From positions 1 through 43,267 of the forward strand of contig CAMATH010000069.1 in NCBI GenBank assembly GCA_945860955.1: a stretch of DNA of 43,267 nt, read 5' to 3'. Every line of letters begins with the position of its first letter. Position 1 is the stretch's first letter. Of the stretch, positions 16,862 through 28,100 are shown one piece after another. The stretch comes from Planctomicrobium piriforme (GTDB taxonomy: Bacteria; Planctomycetota; Planctomycetia; Planctomycetales; Planctomycetaceae). The notes beneath the pieces were generated by a model. The model saw only the letters and a list, made by a program, of their open reading frames with translations. It had not been told where the DNA came from and made no database searches. A program made the translations under genes and the position numbers.

Positions 16862-18379
16862 CTAATACTCCTTCCGTTGCCGCGAAGACGGAATATCCAG
16901 CGCCTTGCGGTACTTCGTGATCGTCCGCCGCGCGAGTTGATAACCTTGCTTCGCCAGTGCGTCGACCAGCGCCTCGTCACTCAACGGGTCGCTCTTGTCC
17001 TCGGCGTCGACGATCTCTTTTAACTTGATGCGGACGATGTCCCAGGCGACTTCATCCCCTTCCGCCGTCGTGGTTCCGCCGCCAAAGAACCGCTTGAGAG
17101 CGAAAATTCCCCGCGGGGTCTGTATGTACTTGTCGTCGACGGCGCGCGAGACCGTCGTGACGTGAACCCCCACATCGTCGGCGATCTGCTGCATTTTCAG
17201 CGGGACGATGTGTTCCGGACCGTTCATCAAAAACGCGGTCTGATGGTCGACAATCGCCTGTGCCACCCGGCGTAACGTGCTGTACCGCTGCTCGATCGAT
17301 TCAATCAGCCACTTCGCCGACTCGATCTTCTTCTTGATGTACTCTTTCGTCTGCGCGTCGGCCGTCCCGCTCGCGAGCATCTGCTGATACCTACGACTGA
17401 TATTCAGCCGGGGGGTGTATTCGTCTTCAATCCGCACCTTCCACTGACCATGATCGTCGGGTTCGACGAACAAGTCCGGAACGACGTTGTGCGTTGGCGT
17501 GTATTCAAAGTCGCGACCCGGATGCGGGTTCAGTTGCAGCAGCTCCTCGCGCGCAGCCTTGATCGTCTCGCGATCGTACCCGGTCCGCCGTTCGATCACC
17601 GGCAATCGGTTTTCAGCCAGATCCTCCAGGTGCGACGTGATCAATGTCACCAGCACGTCGCGGTACGGAGTGTGGGGCTTGAGCTGCAGGAGAAAACACT
17701 CTTTCAGATCCCGCGCGCCGACTCCCGGCGGGTCGAGCCGTTGCACCAGCGACAGCGCCGCCTCGGCCTCTTCGGGTGTGACGGGGGTCTCGGCGAATTC
17801 CAGGGTATAGGACCGCAGCAGTTCGTCGAGCGCGCCGGTCAGCCGGCCGTGCTGGTCGAGATTCTGTACCAGATACTCGGCGAAGGCCCGAACCGCGAAC
17901 GGGCTGTTGAAGAAATGGATCTGCTCGAGCAGGTGTTCCTGAAGCGACGGCGGGCGCGACACGATGTTGGCCATCTGGTCGAGCGCGCGATCCCCCTCTT
18001 CATCCATGCGGTTTCCGGAAACACGCGGCGAGAACGATTCATCATCCTGCCACGAGTCCCCCATTTCCGAGAGGCGTTCGAAGTCGTCCTGGTTGTTGTG
18101 GTCGTTATCGACGGCGAGTTCTTTTTGCTCCAGCGGCTTTTCCGTCGCGGGAGCGGACATCTCGCCGTTCTCGCCACCTCGCAAATCCGGGGCCTCGCCT
18201 GTCGCCGCGTCGAGAGGAGTTCCCAAGTCCTCCAGCAGCGGGTTTTCGATCAGCTCTTGTTCAATGCGTTCTTTCAGCTCCAGCAGGGGGAGCTGCAGAA
18301 TCTCCATGGATTGGATCATCCGCGGAGCCAGCTTCATTTGCTGGCTCATCTTCAGATGTTGTCCAAGACCCAAGTGCAT
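16862..18379 (-). CDS. rpoN: RNA polymerase sigma-54 factor
   Basis: 505 residues, the expected size. Region I is the Gln/Leu-rich activator-interaction segment ([30 protein letters not shown]). An acidic region II follows (about 60-130), then the core-binding region III and a helix-turn-helix for -12 recognition ([19 protein letters not shown]). Near the C terminus is the RpoN box [12 protein letters not shown], which reads the -24 element. The protein directs transcription from activator-dependent promoters. The gene begins 25 nt after recR on the same strand and is likely the end of the dnaX-ebfC-recR run. Confidence 0.97.
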   Translation of the reverse strand: MHLGLGQHLKMSQQMKLAPRMIQSMEILQLPLLELKERIEQELIENPLLEDLGTPLDAATGEAPDLRGGENGEMSAPATEKPLEQKELAVDNDHNNQDDFERLSEMGDSWQDDESFSPRVSGNRMDEEGDRALDQMANIVSRPPSLQEHLLEQIHFFNSPFAVRAFAEYLVQNLDQHGRLTGALDELLRSYTLEFAETPVTPEEAEAALSLVQRLDPPGVGARDLKECFLLQLKPHTPYRDVLVTLITSHLEDLAENRLPVIERRTGYDRETIKAAREELLQLNPHPGRDFEYTPTHNVVPDLFVEPDDHGQWKVRIEDEYTPRLNISRRYQQMLASGTADAQTKEYIKKKIESAKWLIESIEQRYSTLRRVAQAIVDHQTAFLMNGPEHIVPLKMQQIADDVGVHVTTVSRAVDDKYIQTPRGIFALKRFFGGGTTTAEGDEVAWDIVRIKLKEIVDAEDKSDPLSDEALVDALAKQGYQLARRTITKYRKALDIPSSRQRKEY

Positions 18380-18404
18380 ACGAGGCGGCCTTTATCGAAA
18401 CAGG

Positions 18405-19004
18405 CTAGAAGGACTGCCTGCCGCGCATGGCGTCGGCGAGCATTTCACGGTTGGCGAATTCCAATACACTCCCCGTGGGAATCCCCCGCGCCAGGCGGGT
18501 GATCTTCACCGGATCGTTCGCCAGCAGGTTGGATATGAACAGTGCGGTACCATCCCCCTCAACCGTGGGATTGGTCGCCATCACGATCTCGCGCACACCG
18601 GCCGACCGGACCCGTTCGACCAGCGCGTCGATAGTCAGTTTCTCCGGCCCCATCCCCTCAAGAGGAGAGATCCGCCCCTGCAACACATGGTAGACGCCGT
18701 GAAACGCACCCGAAGATTCGAGCGACAAGAGATCTTTGGTCTGCTCCACGACGCAAACCACCTGGTGGTCGCGACGTGGATCGGAACAGATCGTACAGAG
18801 TTCGTTTTCGGTGAAATTGAAGCAGGCTTTGCATGCCCGCAGCTTCGCTTTGACGTCGCGAATCGCCTGTGCCAGCCCTAGCGCCTTTTCGGTGGGCGCG
18901 ATCATAAGGAAATAGGCGAGCCGTTCCGCTGACTTGCGCCCGATCCCCGGCAGCATTTCCAACTGCTCGATCAGGTGGGTCATTGTGGGACCGTAACCGT
19001 CCAT
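18405..19004 (-). CDS. recR: Recombination mediator RecR
   Basis: 199 residues, the normal length. The N-terminal helix-hairpin-helix ([18 protein letters not shown]) binds DNA. It is followed by a four-Cys zinc finger ([16 protein letters not shown]) and a TOPRIM domain ([15 protein letters not shown]). RecR works with RecO/RecF to load RecA at gaps. It lies 3 nt after the ebfC gene, in the classical dnaX-ybaB-recR order. Confidence 0.97.
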   Translation of the reverse strand: MDGYGPTMTHLIEQLEMLPGIGRKSAERLAYFLMIAPTEKALGLAQAIRDVKAKLRACKACFNFTENELCTICSDPRRDHQVVCVVEQTKDLLSLESSGAFHGVYHVLQGRISPLEGMGPEKLTIDALVERVRSAGVREIVMATNPTVEGDGTALFISNLLANDPVKITRLARGIPTGSVLEFANREMLADAMRGRQSF

Positions 19005-19007
19005 GGG

Positions 19008-19352
19008 TTACTTCCCCCCACCCAGAAGCCCGCCCAACGCCCCCATGTCGAGTCCATCGGTCGCCTGTCCCATCGCATCGGCCGCCGCCTTGCGAGAGTT
19101 TTCCAGGGCCTGATTGACCGCCAGCAGCACCATCCGCGAAACTGCATCCGCGTCACCGTTGCGAATGAGCGCGGGGGCGATCTGAACGTCGACCACCTGT
19201 TGCAGGCCGGACATTTCAATCCGCACAGCCCCGCCGGCCGCTGTCCCTTCCACCCGGATCTGCTGCAACCGTTCCTGCACGTCCTGCATCTTGCCGCGCA
19301 GTTCCCCCGCTTGCTTCATCAGCGAGGCGATCTTCCCAATCTCTTTGAACAT
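19008..19352 (-). CDS. YbaB/EbfC nucleoid-associated protein
   Basis: 114 residues. A small dimeric DNA-binding protein of the YbaB/EbfC family. The N-terminal helix (KEIGKIASLMKQAGELRGKM), the central strand region VRIEMSGLQQVVDVQIAP, and a C-terminal Gly-rich tail (GALGGLLGGGK) are family features. It starts 5 nt after dnaX and ends 3 nt before recR, the conserved operon order in many bacteria. Confidence 0.95.
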   Translation of the reverse strand: MFKEIGKIASLMKQAGELRGKMQDVQERLQQIRVEGTAAGGAVRIEMSGLQQVVDVQIAPALIRNGDADAVSRMVLLAVNQALENSRKAAADAMGQATDGLDMGALGGLLGGGK

Positions 19353-19357
19353 CGGTG

Positions 19358-21130
19358 TCAGTTCTCAAGACGCTCTTCGACCGGACGGGCGGTCGGCTCT
19401 AGGCGTTCGACGCGCATCACGGTCGCACTGAAGGCGGCCAGCGCCTTTTGAATGTAGGGATCGTTATCGGGGGCAGCCGGCCGACGTTGGAGTTCCCGCG
19501 GCTGAGCCTGTGGTGTGGAGGTCTCGGTCTCCTTGGGAGGGGACTCCAGATCCAAAACCACGCGAACCTGTCGGCCAACCACTCGTTCGACCGCCACTTC
19601 CAGCTCACGAAGCTGGTCGGGAGAGCGATCGAGGGTCTGCTTGAATGTAGAATACACAACCGGGAGGAAAACAACCAGTTGATTTGGCCCGGAAATTGCA
19701 GGGCGACCCGCCGATAAGAACTTTTTTCGCGGACTGTCCGGCAGACTGGCCAAGACTTCCGTCCATACGGCCCGTTCATTCCCGGACTCAAACGCAATGG
19801 CCGTGACGGGTTCCGACGACGGATCCGGGTCTGGTGCCGCCATCGAAACCGTTGGGGCGGGTTGCGACGGGACGGCCGGAGTTATGTCATTTTTTTTTTC
19901 GTCCCCCGGGGGGAGGGGACGTGGGGTTGAACTTTGGGAAACAAGAGGTGGAGTCGTTACCCCGGGAGGTGCGACCATCGCCGGTCCCGCCGGCAGCCGA
20001 CCCGATTTTAACAGGGCGATCGTTTCCGCCAGCATGTCGAGTTCGGCCAGACTCGCGATGCGGACCAGGGCGAGTTCCACCAGAATCCGACCATAACTAA
20101 CGTATTTCATCCGCTGTTTCGTGTCGGCCAATATCTGCAACGCCGCCAAAATCGACTGCAAACCCCACTGCTTCCCCAGCGATTCCAGCTCACCCCGGGC
20201 GTCGTCTCCAATCGACAACAGCGTCGCTCCGGTCGCTCCCGCCGTCAGCACCATCAGATCCCGGCAGCAGGCGATCAGTTGATCGGTGAATTCAGCGAGC
20301 TGCACGCCGGCTGTCAGCGTATGATCAAGCTGTGTCAGAACTTGCGCGCGATCCCGTGCCGCCAGCGACCGGACCAATTCCAGCAGCCGATTGTCGGGAG
20401 CGGTTCCCAAGAGCCGATGGACGTCGGCGGTGACCACTTTCGGCCCGCCAAACGCCAGCAGTTGATCAAACAGCGACTGGCTGTCGCGCATCGAGCCGGC
20501 GGCACGGCGGGCGACCAAGTCGATCGCCGCCGGTTCAACATCCACCCCTTCCGCCAGAGCGATCTCTGCCAGCCTTTGCCTGATCCGATGCGTTTCGATC
20601 GTTCCGAAATCGAACCGCTGACAACGCGAGAGAATTGTCTCGGGGAGTTTCTGGGGATCGGTCGTACAGAAAATGAATTTGACGTTCGGGGGAGGCTCTT
20701 CGAGAGTCTTCAACAGCGCGTTGAAGGCCTCTTTGGTGAGCATGTGAACTTCGTCGATGATGTAGATCTTATACCGGCATCGCATGGGGCGCACGTTGAC
20801 GTTGGCCCGCAATGTCCGGATTTCATCGATCCCGCGATTCGACGCCCCGTCGATCTCAATGACGTCGATGTCTCCCCCTTCGGAGACCGCGTGGCAGACC
20901 TCGCATTGGTTGCACGGATCGCCATGCTGCGCGTGGGGACAGTTGAGCGACTTCGCCAGAATCCGCGCGGTGGAGGTCTTGCCGACCCCTCGCGCCCCGG
21001 TGAACAGGTACGCATGGGCGACACGATCGGCGGCGATCGCATTCTTCAGTGCCTGGGCGATCGCCTCTTGGCCGACCACCTCGCCAAATGCCTGCGGTCG
21101 AAACCGCCGGGCCATGACGGTGTATTCCAT
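19358..21130 (-). CDS. dnaX: DNA polymerase III subunits tau/gamma
   Basis: 590 residues (tau). This clamp-loader ATPase shows Walker A GARGVGKTSTARIL, four zinc-binding Cys (CPHAQHGDPCNQCEVC), Walker B with sensor context IIDEVHMLTKEAFNALL, sensor 1 FCTTDPQKLP and an SRC arginine finger (TILSRC). The C-terminal part (about 375 on) is a low-complexity linker plus the tau-specific domain. At codons 411-414 (plus-strand 19890-19899) the mRNA reads GAA AAA AAA AAT GAC, a run of ten A. A -1 shift or one extra A gives KKK then TGA, making a 414-residue gamma-like product. The gene heads the dnaX-ebfC-recR-rpoN run, with the SRP RNA gene just upstream. Confidence 0.97.
   Translation of the reverse strand: MEYTVMARRFRPQAFGEVVGQEAIAQALKNAIAADRVAHAYLFTGARGVGKTSTARILAKSLNCPHAQHGDPCNQCEVCHAVSEGGDIDVIEIDGASNRGIDEIRTLRANVNVRPMRCRYKIYIIDEVHMLTKEAFNALLKTLEEPPPNVKFIFCTTDPQKLPETILSRCQRFDFGTIETHRIRQRLAEIALAEGVDVEPAAIDLVARRAAGSMRDSQSLFDQLLAFGGPKVVTADVHRLLGTAPDNRLLELVRSLAARDRAQVLTQLDHTLTAGVQLAEFTDQLIACCRDLMVLTAGATGATLLSIGDDARGELESLGKQWGLQSILAALQILADTKQRMKYVSYGRILVELALVRIASLAELDMLAETIALLKSGRLPAGPAMVAPPGVTTPPLVSQSSTPRPLPPGDEKKNDITPAVPSQPAPTVSMAAPDPDPSSEPVTAIAFESGNERAVWTEVLASLPDSPRKKFLSAGRPAISGPNQLVVFLPVVYSTFKQTLDRSPDQLRELEVAVERVVGRQVRVVLDLESPPKETETSTPQAQPRELQRRPAAPDNDPYIQKALAAFSATVMRVERLEPTARPVEERLEN
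19890..19921 (-). promoter_or_regulatory. Candidate dnaX slippage/frameshift site with adjacent stem-loop
   Basis: On the minus strand a stem-loop (CGTCCCC at 19915-19921 pairing with GGGGACG at 19900-19906, 8-nt loop) is followed immediately by A10 (19899 to 19890) and TGAC. The -1 frame has TGA directly after the A run. Confidence 0.6.
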
Positions 21131-21532
21131 CGGGCAAACTCCCTCGCGTTCCGCCTCGTCTCTAACGCCCGAGGTTCTTATGTCGCCGACGAATTCCAGC
21201 CGACATCGTCACACCGACGAACGCCACAGGGGCGACAGGCTGTCTCCGCATACACATGGGAGACGGTTGCTTAAGGCTGCTTCGGTTAAGATCTGACCTG
21301 GTTCACAAGTCCCCATTGCAATTGGAGACAGCCTGTCGACCCCGCTCGATCGGTTGGGATACACGTGTTCCGCTCCGGTCGTCGGTAGACCTCCATTATG
21401 GGTGGGCCGACGCTGGCGTCAAGGAACCTCGTTCATTTCTCCTTCATTTTCCTCTTCCACGTCCGGCTCCATCCCCGGATTCCCGCGGCGGTCGACTCGT
21501 TCGCTTTCCGCCGATTCTAGGGGTTTCGCCGC
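21131..21532. other. Intergenic region between comEA-like gene and dnaX
   Basis: About 400 bases. It contains the SRP RNA gene (21231-21340). The remaining parts, 21131-21230 and 21341-21532, show no convincing gene and presumably hold the promoters of ffs and dnaX. I could not assign -35/-10 elements with confidence. Confidence 0.5.
21231..21340 (-). ncRNA. ffs: Signal recognition particle RNA (4.5S, small bacterial type)
   Basis: On the minus strand, GACAGGCTGTCTCC (21337-21324) and GGAGACAGCCTGTC (21247-21234) form a perfect 14-bp terminal stem around about 76 nt. The interior contains the conserved GTGAACCAGGTCAG and GAAGCAGCC of SRP domain IV, at the right spacing (12 nt between GGTCAG and GCAGCC), followed by TTAAGCAA. 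The RNA binds Ffh to target membrane and secretory proteins. Its place just upstream of dnaX on the same strand is common in bacteria. The apical loop is UUAACC and not the GGAA tetraloop. The ends are approximate. Confidence 0.9.
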
Positions 21533-21994
21533 TTATTCCACGCGCAGGTGCCGCCGCATGCCGGTGAATTTTTGTCGCCCAATTCCCTTGACCCGCAACA
21601 GATCTTCCACCGAATCAAAATCTCCGTTGGCTTCCCGGTCGGCCACAATCCGTTTGGCCAGTGTCTCCCCCACACCATTGAACTGAGCCCACTCCACCCA
21701 AGTCGCGCGGTTGATGTCGATTTCGTACTGGTACGCCGCCTGAGGCAAATGCTCGATGTCGATCGGCTTTGAGCCCCAGCCGCTCAGTCGACCCCAGTGG
21801 ACTCCCATCAGAATCAACGCCGCCCCCGCCAGCACACCCACGAACAACCGATCGCCCCGACGCAGCCAAAGGAGCGCACGGTCGGAATCTGGTGGTCCCT
21901 GGGATGTTCTGGACTGCCGATCCCCAGTCGGTGAACCGCCCGTCCCCGCGATCGGGGAGGGCGAATTCGACGTGTGGTCCGGGGGCGACGACAT
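21533..21994 (-). CDS. ComEA-like helix-hairpin-helix membrane protein
   Basis: 153 residues. A disordered Ser/Pro/Gly-rich N terminus of about 40 residues is followed by one membrane helix (LFVGVLAGAALILMGVHWG). The C-terminal tandem helix-hairpin-helix domain carries IDINRATWVEWAQFNGVG, then AKRIVADREANGDF and DLLRVKGIGRQKF. This is the DNA-binding unit of ComEA, the receptor that pulls transforming DNA into the periplasm. No other competence gene is in the window, so a competence role is inferred from the family. The first hairpin (NGVGETLAKRI) keeps the GhG motif. Confidence 0.85.
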   Translation of the reverse strand: MSSPPDHTSNSPSPIAGTGGSPTGDRQSRTSQGPPDSDRALLWLRRGDRLFVGVLAGAALILMGVHWGRLSGWGSKPIDIEHLPQAAYQYEIDINRATWVEWAQFNGVGETLAKRIVADREANGDFDSVEDLLRVKGIGRQKFTGMRRHLRVE

Positions 21995-22134
21995 GGGCGG
22001 GGATGCAGGCGAGTTTCAGGACGAAACCGGCCTGCATTCTATACCGCACGTCGGGGGAAAGGCGAACTTCGCGTTGGTTGTCGAGGTGATGACGGACGGA
22101 CGCAGGGGACTGACGTCGCCCCGCTCGCCTGGGG

Positions 22135-25100
22135 TTACCGTTTGGGCGGGGTCGCTTCGCGGACGACCGCACCGTGGTCGTCGCTCAAAATCAGGATCGA
22201 GAACTTCGCCGCTCCGTCGAGTTCGTTCGTGCTGAGGCTGGCGTAGTCAAAACGACCCCGCAGATCGGTGTAACCGTCCTTGTAGAACTTCACCTGACCG
22301 TTCGCGAGTTGGGCGTACACTTTCACGTACGCCTTGGCGACCGGTCTCGCGGTGGTCGCCTGCGTCACCCGGACCTGGCCGTAGTTTTCGATCACCTGAA
22401 CCGACAGCGAGTGCGAGTAATACGCCTGAGTTCGCGTCTGACCCGCGCCGATCACTTCGACCAGAATGTTCTTGTTCCGCAGGTCGGCGGGAACGGGGAT
22501 CTGCTTCGCTCCCGAGCCGGGTTTGGCATCGACCCCTTCACCGATCCGCAGGTTCACCAGCTCGCTCTTGTTCGGCTTGATCGCGCTGAACTGACCACGG
22601 AACTGCTGCACAAACGGATTGCGGCTGAAGAGCAACTCGACATCCATCAGATAATAGTTCACCCGCACCTGATCGAGGTTGCTGTAATTGAGGGCGATCT
22701 GTTTCGCTTCCACCTGGAATTCAAACGTCGGCTCGGTGGCGGCAAGAGCCCCTTGCTGCTGATTCCGGTCGAGCGGATCGATCGCCTTCGCGTCCTTCCC
22801 TTCGGCCTCATCGAGCTGGGCGACAATTGTCGCGAACGTGTTCCGCCAGCGATCGACCGGATGGTCGGCGTATTTCATGGCGATCGCCCGGGCCAGTTTC
22901 GGCTCGTCGTTGAAGAAGTCGAGGTACGCCGCGCAGTAGTCGTACTGCATGCGGGTCGCCAGCGCGTCGGGCTTCACCTGGGCGAACATCTCGCGGGCCT
23001 CTTCGACCCGGTCCTGCAACAGCAGGTAGTAGGTCGCCGCCGTCCGGTCATCGTTCGACAACTCGCGATCGTAAGCGGCTTGTTCCAACCAACGATGGTA
23101 TTGGAAATGGAACCGGTCGTTGACAATCTGCCGGCGTTTGCCCAAGGCATGCGCCCGAGCATTGACCAGCGGCTTGTATTCGAGATGTTCGTACTGTTTA
23201 CGCAACACCGGATCGATCGAAAGCAGTTTGCTGTTCAACCGACCGCCACATTCATTCACTAAGTTGTCGGTGTGCTGGAGGAATTCGCGGATCGGACCGA
23301 CGGCGTTGTGCTTGACTCCGTACGACCACAGGGTCTGGTTGTAAACGTGGCGTGACGCGAGCAGCTTGGTCGCCGACTCGAAGAACTTGGCGTCGTGCAT
23401 CCGCCAGGCGATCCGATCGAGATTGAGTGCCGCGACATTGTTGGCGTTCAGGAACGCCAGAACCTCCTCAGGGGTTCCAAACTGCGAGATGTAGTCCCAA
23501 GATTTGGTGTCGATACGCGTCGGCTTGTCGACGACGTTCATGGTGAACGGGGCGGCGAACGCCACCACTTCTTCGTTGCGGGCCACCTGCACCGGGAAGT
23601 GGGGGAATTGTCCCGCGATCGGGAAGTAGAAGTAGTAGTCGAGGGTTTGCGTGTGGTACGGTTCCAGCGTCATGAAGACGGTTTTCGTCGGTTTGCCATT
23701 GAGAACCGGAATCGCTCCCTGCGGAATCTGTAGCAGAACACTTAATTTCTGCCGCGACGAATTCGGATTCGTGACCACCACCTGGCAGCCATAAACCGTG
23801 TGGATCAAAAACTCTTCGCTGACGTACTTGTCGACCTGTTCCCCGTCGACCTGCACGTGGCGTTCGCCATTCTTGAAGTAGGTCTGACCGACCAGAATCT
23901 TCGCCGTCTGGTCATTGACCTTCGCGGCGCGAATCTCTTCGTGATACACCACCAGAGGCGCGCCCGGAGTCAGCGTCATTTGCGCTCCGTCGAACTTTGT
24001 CTCGTGTTTGGGTGAGACGAAAGGCAGATCGAGAACGGCGAGAGCCAGCATCATCTCGGGAAAGTTGCGCGACGCCTGGGCGAGATTTCGCGACTGGAAC
24101 GGCTGCGCGGGATCATGGTTCGCATAGTCCCTCCAAAACGCGTTGACCGTGACCAAGCCGGCTGTCTGCTGGTCAATCGTCAGATGGTGGTAGTTGTTCT
24201 CGGCCCATTCGCGGGTCTTTTCTGGCTGGCGGTACAAAGCCCGCAAGGATTCACGATCGACGATGGCGTCATCAAACAGGGCAATCTCCCCGGCGGCGTC
24301 CATGGGGGCCTCGTCAGCGGCCTCTCTGAATCGAGCATCCCCTTTCGCCTTGTCGGCTGATTTGCCGTCGCGAGCAAGTTGTCGCTCCCTGGAGGCTGGT
24401 TTTTTCGCACGATTCTCCGCCGCCGCCTTCTCGCCCGCTTCCGCTTTCGCGGCGCGGCGCATCCCAGCGGGAGCGCTGCCTCCCGCCGCACCCGGCATCC
24501 CGCCCGGAGCGGCGGGGGTTGCCGCCACCGGTGCAGGAGCCCGTCCAAACATCAGCACTCCCGACGCCCCCTTGGCCTCCGCCTGCTTGTTCAGTTCCTG
24601 CAACCCCGCTCTCAGTCCCAGTTCATCCCCTGTCGACAATTCGGTCCCCTTCACGGAAGTGTCGAACAACTGCAGGAGGCGATCTGGGTTGGGAGGAAGC
24701 AACCGATAGAGCTCCAGGACGTGGCGACCGGTCGCAGGGCCTTCCCCGGCGATCCGCTGTGACAACAGAATCCGTTCGACGACGTTGAGCTGCTGAAACC
24801 GCCACGGCTGAACCCACTCACTCACATCGTCTTCCAGCAACCAATGATCCAGGAACGTCTTGTCCCGCTTGTTCGCCAGGTACGGCTTGATCACCGTCTT
24901 GAAGAACTCGGGGTCCTTTTTCGCGAGGAAGAACGACAACTCGTGACTGGCGTTCTTCGAATAAAACGCTTTGCGTTCTTCCGGAGTCATCTGCGGCCAG
25001 GTCAGCACAATGGCGAACTCGGCCAGCTTCGGATCGTTGGACAGCGTCTTATACAGCCCGAAGACCTTAGCCAGGCTGTCGTACGCCTCGAATCGGCTGG

Positions 25101-28100
25101 TGGCGATGTCGGCCAGAACGAAAGGCTGCGCCGGCGTCACCACCGAGATCTGTTTCTGCTGCGTGAAATGCTGCGCCGGATCCAGCGAGTTTTGCAGCCG
25201 CTGGTCAATCACCAGCACTTCCTGCTCGTCCAGCGCGACTGTCCGCACCGTGGTGTTGAGAGGATCGATCGCCGCCACGACGATATTCTGGTGAGGCCCG
25301 AGGTCGGCGAGCGGAATCTTGATCACCCCCTGCTCATCCGGCAACAGATTCACCAGCACCGCCGAAGCGTGGACCAGAAAATCGAGGTTCGAGAAATTGC
25401 CCCCCGCGACCCGGGCGGCGTCCGCCATCGCGTTGGGACGTTCCGCAGCGCTGGGGGCGGGAGCTCCCTCTTTGCGGAAGTCATCCCCACCCGTCGCGAC
25501 CTGCTCGCCAGTTTGCGTATCACGAACGGCCCACGGATTGAGCAGGAAACTGGGACGTTCCAGCATGTTTCCCGGGAGTTTGGTCGCTTGCTGCCGATTC
25601 AGGATGTAGCTGTATTCGTCACCAATGTTCCGCCCGGTGACGTAAATCGTCTGGACCGCACTCGGGGAAAAAACGTACGGCTCGGGGGCGCGAACCCGCG
25701 ACAGATTGTCGTACGCTCCGTACTCCGGATTGAACCGGGTGGCGAAGACATGAACGCGGGCGAACTTCGAGACATTCGACAATCGTACCACGAGCGCGTC
25801 GGCCTGTTTTTCAATCGACGCGATCTGTAAGGGAGCGAGCCGGCGGGTTTCCAGTGTCCGTTTCGGCCCGACAACGTACGTCCCCAAACGTTCGCCCTCG
25901 GTAATCCGAACGCGCATCTGAGCCCCGGTCGTCTTCAGCAACAGGTCGTAATCTCCTGCGGGCAACCCTTCAAGCGACAAGAGACCGTCGCGGAATTTGA
26001 TCGCCGAAAAGCGATTGCTCGAGAATGTGCCGCCACGAACTTCCAGCAGCGAGACTTCGCTTGGGCTCAACTCGCCCCCCGACTGCGGCAGGAATGGGAC
26101 GGTGATCGCCTCTCCCACGCGGCCGTGCAGCAACTGGGTGTAAGAATGCTGGTCTGGCCCAATCGTCCAGGTGTGAGCATTCCCCTGCGGTCCATTCGCG
26201 GTGATCAACACGATACCGGTCAAGGCTCCGAGTTCAATCCGGCCCGTCTTGTCGGTCTTCAATGTCAAACCGACGTTTTGTCGGAAGTCCCGATGTTTGA
26301 AGTACAGTGTGACCGGCCGCGAGATTTTTGTTTCACCCGTTTTTCCGAGCAATTCAACGACATAGCCAGCGGAACTGCGAACCAGGTGCAGATCCTCGGT
26401 GTTCGGACTCCGTTCGATTTCATTCAGCGTGAACTGGTTCGAGACCGCCAAGGGCTGCTTTTCTCCTCCCGCCGACAGCCGTTTGACGGTCGCCGAGAGC
26501 GTGAACGCGACCGAGGCAGTTCGCGCGGGAACCTGGAACTCGTGAATCGATTCGCGGTCTTCGAACAGTTTGAAGTCAGGAATCTCCTGCGACGTGGCCA
26601 CACCATCCAGGTCGGTCGAGACAATTTGCAGTCGAACATCCTCCAGCAGCTTGATCGCCGCCGGCGTGCCGTTCAAAAACAGCCCGGGCCGAATCAGCAC
26701 TTCCGCCTGCTTCCGCGTCAGCAGTGCCTCGCGGTCGACATGAATCCCCGCCGACAACTGGTACGACTCGGCTTCATGGACGAAGTAATCGAGGCATGAG
26801 AAGTCCCCTTGCGACAACACGATCGGGAATCGTCCCGAAGTGGTGCTGAACGGGACATTGATCGCTCCCTTGTCGTTCGCTTTGTAATCTCGCCCCCCCA
26901 GCCACAACGAGGCGTCGGTGACCGGCTTGCGCTGTTCATTGTAGACCGTGAAAATCTGCCCGGCCGGCCCCGTCCGCACCAGATGCTGCAGCCTCCCTTT
27001 GCGAATCAGCGCCCGGCTGCTTTTTCCGTTCCCGATAAAGTCGATGACGTACACCCCGGCTCGATTCAACTGGGGAAATTCGAACCGCCGCGAAATCCTG
27101 CGGGCGGAGGCGTCTTTGTACGTGAAGGTCTGCTCGGAGTTGGCCACCAGACCGTCGAGATTGATGTCGGTGTCGATCTCGCGCTTCTGATCGCGGTAAT
27201 AGCTCCCCGTATTGATCTCGAACACTTTCACGATCAGCGTCGAAACATTCTTCACCGCCACATCCAGCACGACCGGCTGTTCGACCGTGTAACGTACCGG
27301 ATTTGTCGGGGCGAAATCGAGATCCACCCGATCTTTTAACTGCTGGTACAGCTCGGGGGGAAGCAGGCTCGCCCATTGTTCCACATTCCCCAGCCCGTTC
27401 GTGATTTTGACCTCGGCGAGCAAGTACCGCAGGTAGACATCATTCACAAACGGTTCGAACTCACGGGTGTCGGCGGCCTCTTTCAGAAACTCCAGCAGGT
27501 AGCCACGGACCAGCGGCTCGTCGTTCCCGACCGCCGCAAACAGCGTCGCTCCGTCATAATTGGAATTGAGATCGCACGGGAAACGCTTCATGGACTCCGA
27601 TTCGAGGTACGGTTGCGCGCCGTATCCCACCGGTCTCGGCAGTTTCAGGTATTCGAGAAACCGCCCCTTGTTGGGCTTGCCCTGCTGTCGATCGAGAACA
27701 AGCTGCTGATACAGCACATGCGCTTTGAGCGAGTTGTGAACGGGGGCCAAGCGGGCGGCGAACGCACTGACCCGGTCGAGATACGCCTGCAATTTCGCTG
27801 GCTCGTTCCGCCAGTCGTCATCGGCACCAGGTTGAATCTTCGCCAGATACGCCCGGACGAACGCCTGATTGTTGAGTAACTCGGGTTTCGCCTTGGCCAG
27901 CTCTTCAAGCTGTGGCACCAGCAACTGATGATGGATACGGAAGGATCCGAATCCACCCGAATTGGGGTGGTTGAGATCGTCGACTACCGTCTTGACGAGT
28001 TTCGGATAGTCGGGCCGGAGCAATCGGGAGAGCAGACTGCGACGATGGTTGGGATTCAGCTCGAAGCCGGCGAGCCAATCGAGAGCCGAGTCTTCGAAAC

